A program made the translations under genes and the position numbers. Shown here piece after piece: positions 43,669 to 53,155 of a stretch of DNA of 64,000 nucleotides. Source of the DNA: Shewanella sp. MTB7 (GTDB lineage Bacteria; Pseudomonadota; Gammaproteobacteria; Enterobacterales; Shewanellaceae); assembly GCF_027571385.1 (NCBI RefSeq), contig NZ_CP085636.1, positions 5,504,501 through 5,568,500 of the forward strand, read 5' to 3'. The notes beneath the pieces were generated by a model. That model saw only the letters and a program-made list of their open reading frames with translations, was not told the DNA's origin and ran no database searches. Numbering within the stretch: position 1 is the stretch's first letter; every line of letters begins with the position of its first letter.

Positions 43669-45172
43669 TAACGGCCTCCATTATCTGCTGTTGAGTACAT
43701 GTAGATGGTATAAATTCATGGGTAAAACGGCCCTCTTTCATCACTATCACTCGGTGGCTGTTATAGAATACTTCAGGGATTTCATCGCTGATCATGATGA
43801 TCGCGATGCCCTTGGCGGCGAGATCTTTGGCGATCTGATAGATACTTTCTTTATTGGCGATATCCACACCAACTGTTGGCGAATCCAAGATCAATACCTG
43901 CGGCTCAGCGGCTATCCATTTTGCGATGGCAATTCGCTGGGCATTACCGCCAGACAGACTACTAACAGGCAGTTGCGGATCTGATACCTTGATCGACAGC
44001 GATCTTATCAGTTTGCTTACTAACGCTTTAGCTTTGGTGTGATCCAGCAAGGCTTTCCTTATTCCTTTACCAGACAGTCGCGGTAAGATCGTGGCAGTAG
44101 TGTTATCACTAATGCTTTGATCCATCACCAACCCTGTGGTCATCCGATCTTCGGTGACATAACCAATACCATGAGCAATAGCATCGCGATTTGACTTGAA
44201 AACGACCGATTCGCCAGCAAGCTTAATCCCCCCCCTATCGGGCTGCGTCATGCCAAACAAACTCATGCATAACTCACTGCGACCGGATCCCAAAAGACCA
44301 GTAATAGAGACTATCTCACCACTGCGCACCGTGAGGTCGATATCATAAAATTGGCCTGCTTTAGTCAGCTTATTGGTAAGTAGCTTTATGTCACTGTCAT
44401 CAAGTTTGGCCTCAAAGCTGCCAATGGGAGTGAACTCGAAACGTTGCCCTGTCATCAGATAGGCCAACTCATCGCTGTCAACATCCTTTGCATCATAAGT
44501 GCCAATAGTACTGCCATCGCGAATAACAGTGATGCGATCGGAGATCTCCATCACCTCATCGAGTTTATGGCTGACAAAGACCACGGTAATATTGCGCGAT
44601 TTAAGATCGGCCACCACCTTGATAAGCTGATTCACTTCGGTGCGAGTTAGCGAAGCTGTCGGTTCATCCATGATCACGAGTTTGGCATCAGCGGCCATAG
44701 CACGGCAGATCGCCACTAACTGACGCTGCGCAATACTCAATTGTTCAACACGTTTATCCAAGGGCAAACTCACCCCAACACTGTCCATCGCTTTTTGGGC
44801 AATGGTGCGGATCCGTGAACGGCTTACGAATCCTTTATACCATTGAACATGATCTTGAATAGCGATGTTTTCCGCCACGCTCAAGTTAGGAAACAAAGAC
44901 AAGTCCTGATAGATAACTTGCACTCCATGCTCTATGGATTGCTGTGGAGTAAGGCGGTTATAGTGCTGACCATCCATGATGATTTCAGCGCCAGATTCAG
45001 GGGCGTGTACACCGGAAATGATCTTGAATAGGGTACTTTTACCACAGCCATTTTTCCCCGCTAGGCAATGGACTTCACCGCGATTAAAACTGAGGTTTAT
45101 ATCATTGAGAGCTTTAACTGAGCCGAAATGTTTCGACACCCCTTTGAGAGTAATAAAGGCTTGTTTGGACAT
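43661..45172 (-). CDS. Sugar ABC transporter ATPase (tandem domains)
   Basis: A 503-residue RbsA/RhaT/LsrA-type ATPase. The first half has Walker A GKNGCGKST, signature LSIAQRQL and Walker B VIMDEPTAS. The second half has a degenerate loop GLLGSGRSE, signature LSGGNAQR and VLILDSPTVGVD, the usual asymmetry of the family. The start at 45172 (MSKQAFITLKGV) is chosen because the 31 codons upstream in the same frame have no similarity. Confidence 0.93.
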   Translation of the reverse strand: MSKQAFITLKGVSKHFGSVKALNDINLSFNRGEVHCLAGKNGCGKSTLFKIISGVHAPESGAEIIMDGQHYNRLTPQQSIEHGVQVIYQDLSLFPNLSVAENIAIQDHVQWYKGFVSRSRIRTIAQKAMDSVGVSLPLDKRVEQLSIAQRQLVAICRAMAADAKLVIMDEPTASLTRTEVNQLIKVVADLKSRNITVVFVSHKLDEVMEISDRITVIRDGSTIGTYDAKDVDSDELAYLMTGQRFEFTPIGSFEAKLDDSDIKLLTNKLTKAGQFYDIDLTVRSGEIVSITGLLGSGRSELCMSLFGMTQPDRGGIKLAGESVVFKSNRDAIAHGIGYVTEDRMTTGLVMDQSISDNTTATILPRLSGKGIRKALLDHTKAKALVSKLIRSLSIKVSDPQLPVSSLSGGNAQRIAIAKWIAAEPQVLILDSPTVGVDIANKESIYQIAKDLAAKGIAIIMISDEIPEVFYNSHRVIVMKEGRFTHEFIPSTCTQQQIMEAVNA

Positions 45173-45237
45173 AGTGATACCACTCGGCTGATTGCCTAAT
45201 AAAGTGACTAGAAAAATAGCTTTAAAAAATTGAAGTG

Positions 45238-45262
45238 GTTGCCCGTATAAGAACAGGCAACC
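45238..45262 (-). other. Intercistronic hairpin before the ATPase gene
   Basis: Inverted repeat ggttgcc (45238-45244) with ggcaacc (45256-45262); on the minus strand a T-rich stretch follows eight bases later. It lies between the binding-protein gene and the rest of the operon and may give partial termination, so that the binding protein is made in excess. Confidence 0.45.
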
Positions 45263-45484
45263 CATATTTTATCCCTAAACCACCTGAGAATGCTCGTTTC
45301 AGAGGCATTGCGCGAGTTCAATTCTGGACGCATTGGCGTAGGAATGGTGACTCCCTTTTAAGCTAATGGAACAACCATTAGCTACGAACAATGTCTTGCC
45401 TAAAGTACATTAAATTCCCACTGAATCCTGCATTTCTAAGTAGCTCGGGCATAGTTAGCGAGCGCTAACTATAGATTTAACTAC

Positions 45485-46459
45485 CTAGAAATCTAAGCTG
45501 CGGGCATTAGACTTATCGACTTCAAGGATTCGATTGAACTTAATAACGCGAGTTTCAATGTTTATCTCTGCCTTACCCAGTTTATTCACCTCAACACCCT
45601 CTTCTATCGCCTTACCATCAAGCATCATCTTGGCAACGGCAACCATGGCATAACCCGCATCAGCAGGGTTCCACAGGAAGCCTTTATCAATCTCACCGCG
45701 CATCAGATATTGCGCCGCCTGACTTGGCATTAAGATCCCGACAGTGTCAATCTTATCTTTGGCGCGTTTTTTCTTAATCGCTTCACCAGCACCAATCAAA
45801 CCTAATGAACCGTAAGAGATGATCCCTTTCATATCAGGGTAAGCTTTCATCAGATCATTCGTGGCGCCATAAGAGGCATCTACACTTTCGGCCACAGGCA
45901 TACGACTGGTGACTTCAAACATCTCTGGGTAAGTCTTTTTTTGGTAATCGATAGCCAAATTTGCCCAGTTATTATGCAGCGGTACGGTCAATGAACCCAC
46001 AAAAACAACATAGCCTCCCTTACTATCCATATGCTTAGCCATCTCATCCATGGTCGATTTGGCATAGGCGAGGTTGTCTAACATCTCAATATTCCAGTCA
46101 GCATTATGCTTATCTGGTGACTCATGGGTCAGTACAATAATGCCTTTATCACGAGCCTTCTTAAATACAGGTTCAAGCACAGTCACATCATTAGGCACCA
46201 CAGTGATGGCATCCACCCCTTTGGCAATAAGATCTTCAATCATTTTTACCTGTTGGGCAGGATCCGGCGTTGCAGGGCCAACTTGACGAGCATTTACCCC
46301 TAAATCTGCGGCTGCCTGCTCAACACCTTTATTCATCTGGTTGAACCAAGGAATACCCGATACTTTAACGACGTTGACAATCTCATAATCTTTGGCACAA
46401 ACACCTGCAGATAATAGTGCCAGAGAAACAGCAGCAACTTTAAAGAATACTTTTTTCAT
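45485..46459 (-). CDS. Periplasmic sugar-binding protein of the ABC importer
   Basis: A 324-residue type 1 periplasmic binding protein with a Sec signal peptide (ends at GVCAKD). The segment GIPWFNQMNKGVEQAAADLG begins the fold, and KGVDAITVVPNDVTVLEP is typical of the RhaS/LsrB group. That group includes AI-2 receptors, but no lsrF, lsrG or lsrR gene is here, so a pentose or deoxysugar is more likely. It is the first gene of the leftward operon, with the hairpin at 45238 separating it from the ATPase. Confidence 0.88.
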   Translation of the reverse strand: MKKVFFKVAAVSLALLSAGVCAKDYEIVNVVKVSGIPWFNQMNKGVEQAAADLGVNARQVGPATPDPAQQVKMIEDLIAKGVDAITVVPNDVTVLEPVFKKARDKGIIVLTHESPDKHNADWNIEMLDNLAYAKSTMDEMAKHMDSKGGYVVFVGSLTVPLHNNWANLAIDYQKKTYPEMFEVTSRMPVAESVDASYGATNDLMKAYPDMKGIISYGSLGLIGAGEAIKKKRAKDKIDTVGILMPSQAAQYLMRGEIDKGFLWNPADAGYAMVAVAKMMLDGKAIEEGVEVNKLGKAEINIETRVIKFNRILEVDKSNARSLDF

Positions 46460-47325
46460 CTTGGTTCACCTTGTAAGAATTTATACAGGCAATCACTTGC
46501 CCTGCAGAATGGACTCAATATAAAGTGATGAGGTGAAGAAATCCGCTGAACAGATGAATAACGTGATCGATGCACGTTACTGTTAAATATATGAAAAAAT
46601 CAAAGAAGTATTAGGTTACCAAGGGTAATTGATGAAATAAAACAACGATTCCAAACTAATAATCTGCATATTTAATAATAATTTGATCACGTAAAACCAA
46701 CAGACTTCATTGCTTTTTCATTCGTAGTTTCTAGGTTAATAAAACCACATGAAAATAGATTTCAAAAATCAAACCTAGATCACGAATCACCACTTTATAC
46801 CTGCTAGCAGTCCAGAAATAATGAAATATTCCAGTCTAACAAGTCACCAAAACATAGGACTCTGTCAATAAATTGATTCGAAAAAACGTCATTTAACAAC
46901 ACAAGCGACCATCGCCGTCTCTTATACTGAGACCAATACTCTTAATGCATCCCCTTGCCATCGACACCAGTCGATCCATCCCCTTGGTATTTTGTATCCA
47001 TTCCAAGCCTCAATATTAATTAAGGTTCTTGAATTTCCGTTAAAACAGACAAGCCACTATTTATATTAATTAAAATAAAGATGAGCACACTAAAAATATT
47101 TAGTTACATTTATTATCTAGAATTATTTCACAAGAAATTTTCATATGGTTAAAAATAAGAATATATTTTATTTCATTACTACCAGCAACCATTCAAGATG
47201 TTGATTGTTATTAAGTTTAATTTCGTGATACATTTGTTATAAAATACACAGATTCTCGTGAGGTATAATTATTTTTTAGCCGTAGAATCATCCCACGTTA
47301 TTAATATTAGTAATAAGGGATTATT
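46460..47325. promoter_or_regulatory. Long divergent intergenic region with candidate operator
   Basis: 866 bases, AT-rich, no gene seen. An inverted repeat aacgtg/cacgtt (46560-46565 and 46573-46578) about 100 bases before the binding-protein gene is a candidate operator. TTTGATCACGT near 46682 and TAGATCACG near 46788 resemble half CRP sites. No regulator gene accompanies the transporter. Confidence 0.3.
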
Positions 47326-48825
47326 TTGAATATATATGTTCAACATAGAGCATTCAATATAAAGCAGACGCTATTATTTGCTTTATTATTAAACACACCG
47401 ATAGTAACTCACGCTGAGGAGCTTAAAAATAATAACATTGATGATTACCTTAATTTAGGCACAGCTGACAGTATTTATGGTGGTGATGATTTTTACGCAC
47501 ATGATAGAACTCAAATTGGTAACCAGATAAAAACCTTTATTCCTCCCTTATTAACTCCCGCAGTCACTCAGCATGCTTATGTTTTACCACCAGGGGCTTT
47601 CCGAATAGATTTTTCCCAGCGTTATTTATCCTTGGACGGGAATGATTTTTTTAAAGATGGAAAACCTAATACTGATGTATTTAGTAATTTCGAAGTTGAT
47701 CGGCAATTATCCGACCTCGACTTGTTTTATGGCTTTGATTTAAATACAAAATATCTACACAGTTTTACACTACGTGTGAATATACCCTATCGTAATGTAG
47801 AAACAAACGGCTCTATTAACCCTAACGGCCAACCCTTTATTAGCTTAGAAAATGCCGGTAGTTCCTCTCATCTTGGTGATGTCGGGATCTTTTTAAAGAA
47901 GAAAATTCTCGATCAAGCCAATAGTGGCTTTGGTTTAGCCATGGTTGGGGCGGTATTTCTACCCACTGGCAGCAACGAAGCCACATTTGGCAGTAATGGA
48001 CGTATTAGTGCTCGACGACCTCAGCCCCCCAATACAGTAGCGGCACAAGGCTTTGATGCCGTACAACGAGCAAATGTTGCCAATGGTACTTGGGGAGATG
48101 GTCGTTGTTTCTTCAGAAATTTCAATATCGATAATAGGGCTTTGTGTAATAACAACCCAGCTTTCAGTGCGCCTTCAGCCGCGGTACAAAGTTTCTCACC
48201 CGGTGGCAGCAACTTCGACAACTCGTTTGTGGGAGACTTTCCCTTTAACAATGGTGTTTTTGGCCGCTTTTCCGCAGATGGTCGTCTACCTTCAATTTTA
48301 CAATCAGGTACGGGATCGACCAGTTTCTTAGTCGGGGCCTTTTTAACTAAACAGTTCTCGGAGAATAGCTTCATTGGCCGTTCAGCGTTACATGGGGGAT
48401 TTAGTCATAAATTCATCTCAGAAGATGACGGTATTGATCCAGGCGATATCACTACCTATTTCACCTCCTTCGTTAAACCCATCTACAAAGATTACTTATC
48501 ACTGGATTTAAGCTTGATCGCTTTCGATCGCGAAGAGGACACCTATGCCGGTAATATTCCTGAACCAGAAATTCATACTTGTGTCGCCGAAGATCTTGGT
48601 GTGATAAGTAACTGTGGCAGTGTTGGTGATGAAGCCTTTGTGTTTGATGTTGGCCATCGTCCAGGATTTTCAGGTGGGTTAACCGGTTTTGTCGCACCCT
48701 CATTAATCTTTAGCCCTAATCCCCAGCTCCGCTTTACCCTCTCATCACTCTTCCGCGTTATTGAACCTGACTTAGGTCCAGCACCAGAAGCTGTTTTCCG
48801 TTTCTCCATCAGTACGATTCTTTAA
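47326..48825 (+). CDS. Predicted outer-membrane beta-barrel protein, unassigned
   Basis: A 499-residue protein. A signal peptide precedes THAEELKN (cleavage about residue 30). Beyond it the sequence alternates polar and hydrophobic residues in amphipathic strands, with long glycine- and asparagine-rich loops, as in an outer-membrane barrel. It ends VFRFSISTIL, a weak barrel-end signature. Two loops each carry a pair of cysteines (GRCFFR to ALCNN, and HTCVAED to SNCG) that could form disulfides. The start is a TTG with AAGGGA six bases upstream. It ends 17 bases before the cytochrome-domain gene, so the two form one operon. I cannot name a family; a transporter for an unknown substrate is an inference. 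Confidence 0.8.
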   Translation: MNIYVQHRAFNIKQTLLFALLLNTPIVTHAEELKNNNIDDYLNLGTADSIYGGDDFYAHDRTQIGNQIKTFIPPLLTPAVTQHAYVLPPGAFRIDFSQRYLSLDGNDFFKDGKPNTDVFSNFEVDRQLSDLDLFYGFDLNTKYLHSFTLRVNIPYRNVETNGSINPNGQPFISLENAGSSSHLGDVGIFLKKKILDQANSGFGLAMVGAVFLPTGSNEATFGSNGRISARRPQPPNTVAAQGFDAVQRANVANGTWGDGRCFFRNFNIDNRALCNNNPAFSAPSAAVQSFSPGGSNFDNSFVGDFPFNNGVFGRFSADGRLPSILQSGTGSTSFLVGAFLTKQFSENSFIGRSALHGGFSHKFISEDDGIDPGDITTYFTSFVKPIYKDYLSLDLSLIAFDREEDTYAGNIPEPEIHTCVAEDLGVISNCGSVGDEAFVFDVGHRPGFSGGLTGFVAPSLIFSPNPQLRFTLSSLFRVIEPDLGPAPEAVFRFSISTIL

Positions 48826-48842
48826 GCAAGGAAGAGCATAAA

Positions 48843-51563
48843 ATGAAAAATAAACAGTTTGTTATCAAAGTATTTTGTATTTCGATCGCCAGTGCATTCA
48901 TCACCCAAGCATTGGCTAAAAATTACATTTTAACGCCTGACCAGAGAACCGTTGCGATAAAAGGCGGCTTTTCACAACCTGATTTATCCCAATATCGCTC
49001 AAGCATTAACAGCAAAATTATTGATCGCACTTTTTATACCAATGAAGCGACTTTTATGGCAAATGAAGGTTATAAAACGGGAATGGAAGGCTATAACGAC
49101 ATGGTTAAAGCCAGCTTTCCTATTGCCTATAAAAGAGCATTTCAGTGGGTAACAGCGCGTGAAATGTACTTTTATGCCCGTTATTTACTTGATTATATTG
49201 GCGGACGTAGTCACGCGGGTGTGCATATGGTGCATGGTCCATATTTCAGTATGAAAGCAGACAAGCACAGTCAGTTCAATAAATTAGTTCGTGACCGAGG
49301 TGAACGTCAATTTTCCAACAAAGACATTCTATTAGGGATGGAGCTACCCCTTGTTTATCAACGAACCGGCTTCCCGCGTGTGTTCGACGATATTCAACCA
49401 ACCTATTTACAATATAAATCGCTACAGCCCTTCTTTACAGGTCAACTAGACAATACCGACAGTTTCGACGATCCCATTAGTGGCAAAAAAGGTGGCTGGG
49501 GAGTGCCTAATACCTATTTCAACGACTTGCCTCAACGCTTTGATCATGGCGACATGGACACAACCTTTAACTTAGGTGCTATGGGGCAATTTGTGAAACG
49601 CCGCTCACAATGGCTAGACCGATTTTTCCAAGCCAATCACAGGGGCACAACCCATATATCAAAACATAAAGAGGTGGCGCTATTAGGTAATGATGCTGAA
49701 GAAGGTATGCGTGGTTGGGGGCTCACCATGAGTGCTTTGAACGCCATGCTGCAGGTTAAATCCTCCATGTTTACCGATGGTGAAAAGCTCATAGGCATCA
49801 ACACCGAGACCTACGATCCCAAAAATGGGTTTAAGTACCTCCCCCATGAAATAAAGCCAAATTTATTATGGGTTGGCGACATTCCTGAGCGTGTTTGGGC
49901 CATGGATATCCAAGACCCAAGTAGTCAATTATGGGATCAAGCTTCTTGGATATGGGCAACATCAGCCTATGCTGTGGCGGCAAATCGTCGTGGTGACTTT
50001 TTCACCGACAACCCTCCAGTTGATGGCGGTTTAGTCGAAAAACGCACTGGGTTACTTGCCGAATCAATTGGTAATGCTGTCTTTAGTAATATTCAAGCCA
50101 TGCACACGGATAACAATATACTGGTGTCTCAATGGCATCCAGAGGAAGGTAAAGGCTCAACCATTTCACTCAAGGATATGGCAATGGCATTGGTTGCCAT
50201 CAATGATATGGCGCAGTCATGGCAAAATATGGATCGCAAACCAGAACTTGTTCAGCAAGCAAAGACACTACTGGTCAATAACGCTGACTTTTTAATTAAG
50301 GTGCAAAATCCTAATGGCAGTTTCAACAGCAGTTACAGCACATCAGGGCAAGCAAAGGGGGAAAATGGTCTTGCAGTATCGCAATTTGAGGGGATCCGGG
50401 CATTAATTGCAGCTTATTACTCCAGTCGTGATGAAAAGTACCTTACTGCAGCTCGAAAAGCCTATAACCATGTTAACCGTGACTATTGGCAAGTAAGAGA
50501 TGGTGTTTACCGCAGTGAATTAAACAGTGATATTGCCTCCGTCACTCCCTATTCTGTTGGTATTACCATGGCAGCGCTACGTGAAGTGATGTTTACTACT
50601 CCAAGCTATTTACTTGAAGATCAAGTAGAACATATGACACGTTGGTGGGTTCAAACTGTTAACCAAAGCGGCTTGTTATTGTCTGAGCATCAATCAACAG
50701 GAGAAGTATTCACTGGATATGGTACCGGTGATGACGATGCCGATGGTATTCCCTATGTGAGTAAAGCGCATGGCAAATATGGTGCAGCTCCTGTTATGGC
50801 TGCAGAAGTGAAAATCAACCTTGGTGCGGCATCAAATTCAGCGTTTAATGCTATCGAAGGTGATATTCATCAAGGCGAGAATGTTGATCATGTCGCCATG
50901 AATTTTTCACTAGCACAGCACCCTTCACTTAAAAGTTCACCACAGTTAGCACTCACCAACCCAAATGTTGATGGTTTAGTTAACCGCGCTGATCTCGTGC
51001 GCACAGACGGCTCTCACATTCCTCTGCAGCCATCAAAACCCATACTTATTGGTAAAGGCACACAACATGATCTGACTGGAAAACAAATTTTTGAAGCCAA
51101 CTGTATGCTTTGTCATGGCCAAAATGGGGAAGGCATTGACGGAAAACCGTTGAAGAATTTCATGGAGTATCCAGCAGCAACGATGGAAGCATTCATTTAT
51201 TCTGGCAATCCCACCGCATCAATGCCCGCTTTTGGTATTGGTAATAATGACAAGGTGGGTGGCACGTTAACCAAAGACGAAATTAAACGGGTTGTGAGCT
51301 ACGTCCAAAGCAATAGCTTTAAGCATAACTACGCTGAATCGCAAAAAGGCCATGTCATTAACGGGTTTCAAGCGAAAGATATTTGGTTCTATCTATCTCG
51401 TTATAACGTGCAACATCGAGGAGAAAAAATGATAGATGCCAGCATTGCTCAACAATACATAAATCAAATGCCGGATCCAGCCAAGGTCAAAGCGACTCAA
51501 TATGAGAATATACAACGCAATAAACCAGATGCAGAAGTGACTCAAACTGATATGTCTCAATAG
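48843..51563 (+). CDS. Exported alpha-helical protein with C-terminal cytochrome c domain
   Basis: A 906-residue protein with a Sec signal peptide ending ALAKNY. Residues about 350-700 contain regularly spaced helices with aromatic residues (MTRWWVQTVNQSG, AFNAIEGDIHQG), suggesting an alpha/alpha toroid as in glycosidases and lyases. Residues about 740-830 form a class I cytochrome c domain: Cys754-x-x-Cys757-His758 binds haem, and Met in ASMPAFGIG may be the sixth ligand. The combination suggests a periplasmic oxidoreductase acting on a polymer or glycan-like substrate. I do not recognise a named family. Its partner is the barrel protein encoded upstream, and a strong terminator follows. Confidence 0.85.
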   Translation: MKNKQFVIKVFCISIASAFITQALAKNYILTPDQRTVAIKGGFSQPDLSQYRSSINSKIIDRTFYTNEATFMANEGYKTGMEGYNDMVKASFPIAYKRAFQWVTAREMYFYARYLLDYIGGRSHAGVHMVHGPYFSMKADKHSQFNKLVRDRGERQFSNKDILLGMELPLVYQRTGFPRVFDDIQPTYLQYKSLQPFFTGQLDNTDSFDDPISGKKGGWGVPNTYFNDLPQRFDHGDMDTTFNLGAMGQFVKRRSQWLDRFFQANHRGTTHISKHKEVALLGNDAEEGMRGWGLTMSALNAMLQVKSSMFTDGEKLIGINTETYDPKNGFKYLPHEIKPNLLWVGDIPERVWAMDIQDPSSQLWDQASWIWATSAYAVAANRRGDFFTDNPPVDGGLVEKRTGLLAESIGNAVFSNIQAMHTDNNILVSQWHPEEGKGSTISLKDMAMALVAINDMAQSWQNMDRKPELVQQAKTLLVNNADFLIKVQNPNGSFNSSYSTSGQAKGENGLAVSQFEGIRALIAAYYSSRDEKYLTAARKAYNHVNRDYWQVRDGVYRSELNSDIASVTPYSVGITMAALREVMFTTPSYLLEDQVEHMTRWWVQTVNQSGLLLSEHQSTGEVFTGYGTGDDDADGIPYVSKAHGKYGAAPVMAAEVKINLGAASNSAFNAIEGDIHQGENVDHVAMNFSLAQHPSLKSSPQLALTNPNVDGLVNRADLVRTDGSHIPLQPSKPILIGKGTQHDLTGKQIFEANCMLCHGQNGEGIDGKPLKNFMEYPAATMEAFIYSGNPTASMPAFGIGNNDKVGGTLTKDEIKRVVSYVQSNSFKHNYAESQKGHVINGFQAKDIWFYLSRYNVQHRGEKMIDASIAQQYINQMPDPAKVKATQYENIQRNKPDAEVTQTDMSQ

Positions 51564-51606
51564 CCATCTATATTGAATAACTCACTCTTTGTCATGAGTT
51601 AACTAG

Positions 51607-51645
51607 AAAGTAGCTTACTGCTTGCGCAGTAAGCTACTTTTCTAT
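51607..51645 (+). terminator. Intrinsic terminator
   Basis: Perfect 15-bp stem (aaagtagcttactgc, 51607-51621, with 51626-51640), tetraloop ttgc and a T-rich tail, 44 bases after the cytochrome gene. Confidence 0.9.
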
Positions 51646-51835
51646 CAGAGAAAATGAATATATCCTCTGCTCCAACGGCTAGGCTAAAAACAGCATTAGT
51701 TGAAGGTTTACTAATAATTATTATCTATTATTTAACATCTAAAACTTAACGGCCTTAAATCTGTCTAAAGCTAGATTGCACGGGGCTTACAACACATCTT
51801 ATGCTAAAATCCTCTTTCAGCTTTATGAATGTGTA

Positions 51836-52102
51836 ATACCAATCAGTATAAAGATGTGATCGCTCAGCGAGAATTTAGCGATTCTGAGGTAAGGCAACGA
51901 GTGAGAAGCATAGTTATTCTACGTTTAAGCTCGTTAACACAGCATCAGAAGCGCTAAAACTCGCCCTTTGGGGTGTGTTTTTGGCTACCTACTTCTGCGT
52001 TGAATGAACTCACAAGGGAGTAACCATTATTTCATCCATTCGCCTTGAACTAGTTTACCAAAAGCCACACTGAGTAGAGCACTTTCTTATACTGATTGGT
52101 AT
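51836..52102. mobile_element. MITE-like non-coding element, 267 bp
   Basis: Perfect 16-bp terminal inverted repeats: ataccaatcagtataa at 51836-51851 and its complement at 52087-52102. There is no coding capacity. An internal near-palindrome (gcgagaatttagcg with cgctaaaactcgc) would fold as a nested stem. No clear target-site duplication is visible. It sits between a terminator and a small gene, whose upstream region it forms. Confidence 0.85.
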
Positions 52103-52154
52103 GGATCTCATTTGTTTGACTGAACCTAGTGATTAACTGATGAGGAAATAAGAG

Positions 52155-52427
52155 ATGAGTAAATTAAACGCTGAAGAGCGTAAAGCCCGAGATAATGAAC
52201 GTTTTTCACAACGAGTCGATGAGCGTAGAGTAAAAGGCGAAGATGTCGTAGCCTACGCACTAGCTAATAAGAAAGCCTATAAATTTCTGACTAAACCAGA
52301 GAAGCACGAGCTTAAGCAAAGACAAATAGCACTTCAAAATGAAGTACAACTGACTGAGCAAGAAAAGCAGAAGCTTAGAGATGAGCAAGAGTTAGACAAG
52401 GTTCAAACGGCATTTACCGAACTGTAA
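52155..52427 (+). CDS. Small charged hypothetical protein, 90 aa
   Basis: A very hydrophilic, helical protein rich in Lys, Glu, Arg and Gln with no cysteines and no hydrophobic core. The sequence LTEQEKQKLRDEQELDKV suggests a coiled coil. A good Shine-Dalgarno (GAGGAAATAAGAG) precedes the ATG. I do not recognise it; nucleic-acid or ribosome association is possible but unsupported. Its promoter would have to lie within or just after the MITE. Confidence 0.6.
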   Translation: MSKLNAEERKARDNERFSQRVDERRVKGEDVVAYALANKKAYKFLTKPEKHELKQRQIALQNEVQLTEQEKQKLRDEQELDKVQTAFTEL

Positions 52428-52564
52428 AACAGTCATAGTTAATTGATTATGGATGCCGTGTTCAAAACCCATTAAGACACCGCAACATTGAGTCAGGGAT
52501 CCACAAACATACGATTAAGCTCGTTGGGATCCCGCAGACTTTTAGCCTACTTTTTATAATTAAA

Positions 52565-52975
52565 CTACTGCACCCACTGAATTAACTCCTTAGCACCTCT
52601 GACAGCAAACTGCCTCTCAATAAGGTTACCCGCTGGATCGAAGAGTAATATTTCAGCAGCGCCGGCGCGGTATTTAGCGATCAACAGATCTCCCTCAGGT
52701 GTTCCCACTCTAGCGAGAAGAAAAAGCACTTTATCACCAAGATGAGCACGAGCTTCATTCATCTGTTCTGTCTGGCTACTACTCACAGCTAAATTAACAT
52801 CATAGACAAACACCAATGCAGGTATACCTGTACCAATTTGCTCGTGGGTCGCCTTAAACCCTTTGGGCATCATCATTAACAGCAGTCCAAAAAGTATCAC
52901 TATGGAAGTGATAACACCGATAGCAATCCAAGGCTTACGGCGTAGAGAGTTTGAGTTTGAATTAGATTTACCCAT
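52565..52975 (-). CDS. Membrane-anchored thioredoxin-fold-like protein, unassigned
   Basis: A 136-residue protein with a basic N-terminus, one membrane segment (about 17-37) and a periplasmic domain of about 95 residues. Segments ALVFVYDVNLAVS, KVLFLLARVGTPEG and AEILLFDPAGNLIERQ resemble the strand order of a thioredoxin fold, but no CxxC pair is present. No function can be assigned. It stands alone. Confidence 0.6.
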   Translation of the reverse strand: MGKSNSNSNSLRRKPWIAIGVITSIVILFGLLLMMMPKGFKATHEQIGTGIPALVFVYDVNLAVSSSQTEQMNEARAHLGDKVLFLLARVGTPEGDLLIAKYRAGAAEILLFDPAGNLIERQFAVRGAKELIQWVQ

Positions 52976-53155
52976 GATGACAAAGCCCTTTTAAACTGTT
53001 GATTGATATAATCGAGCCTCCAATTGTAATCAACAAAACTGAGGCTAATATTAAATACGCCTAAGCGTTCTTAGCTAAGTGCTCTTAGGTATCTTCTCCA
53101 CACTCTATTTTCCCAAAGACAGTTGAACTCTCATTCAGAATAGTGAGTGACTATG

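Noticed and set aside
40067..46459. AI-2 (lsr) uptake operon
   Set aside because: The binding protein and ATPase resemble Lsr proteins, but lsrF, lsrG and lsrR are absent and the kinase fits the pentulose branch better than LsrK.
46460..47325. A second riboswitch or small RNA in the long divergent gap
   Set aside because: I found no conserved aptamer boxes or strong hairpin with a T run, only weak half-site matches.
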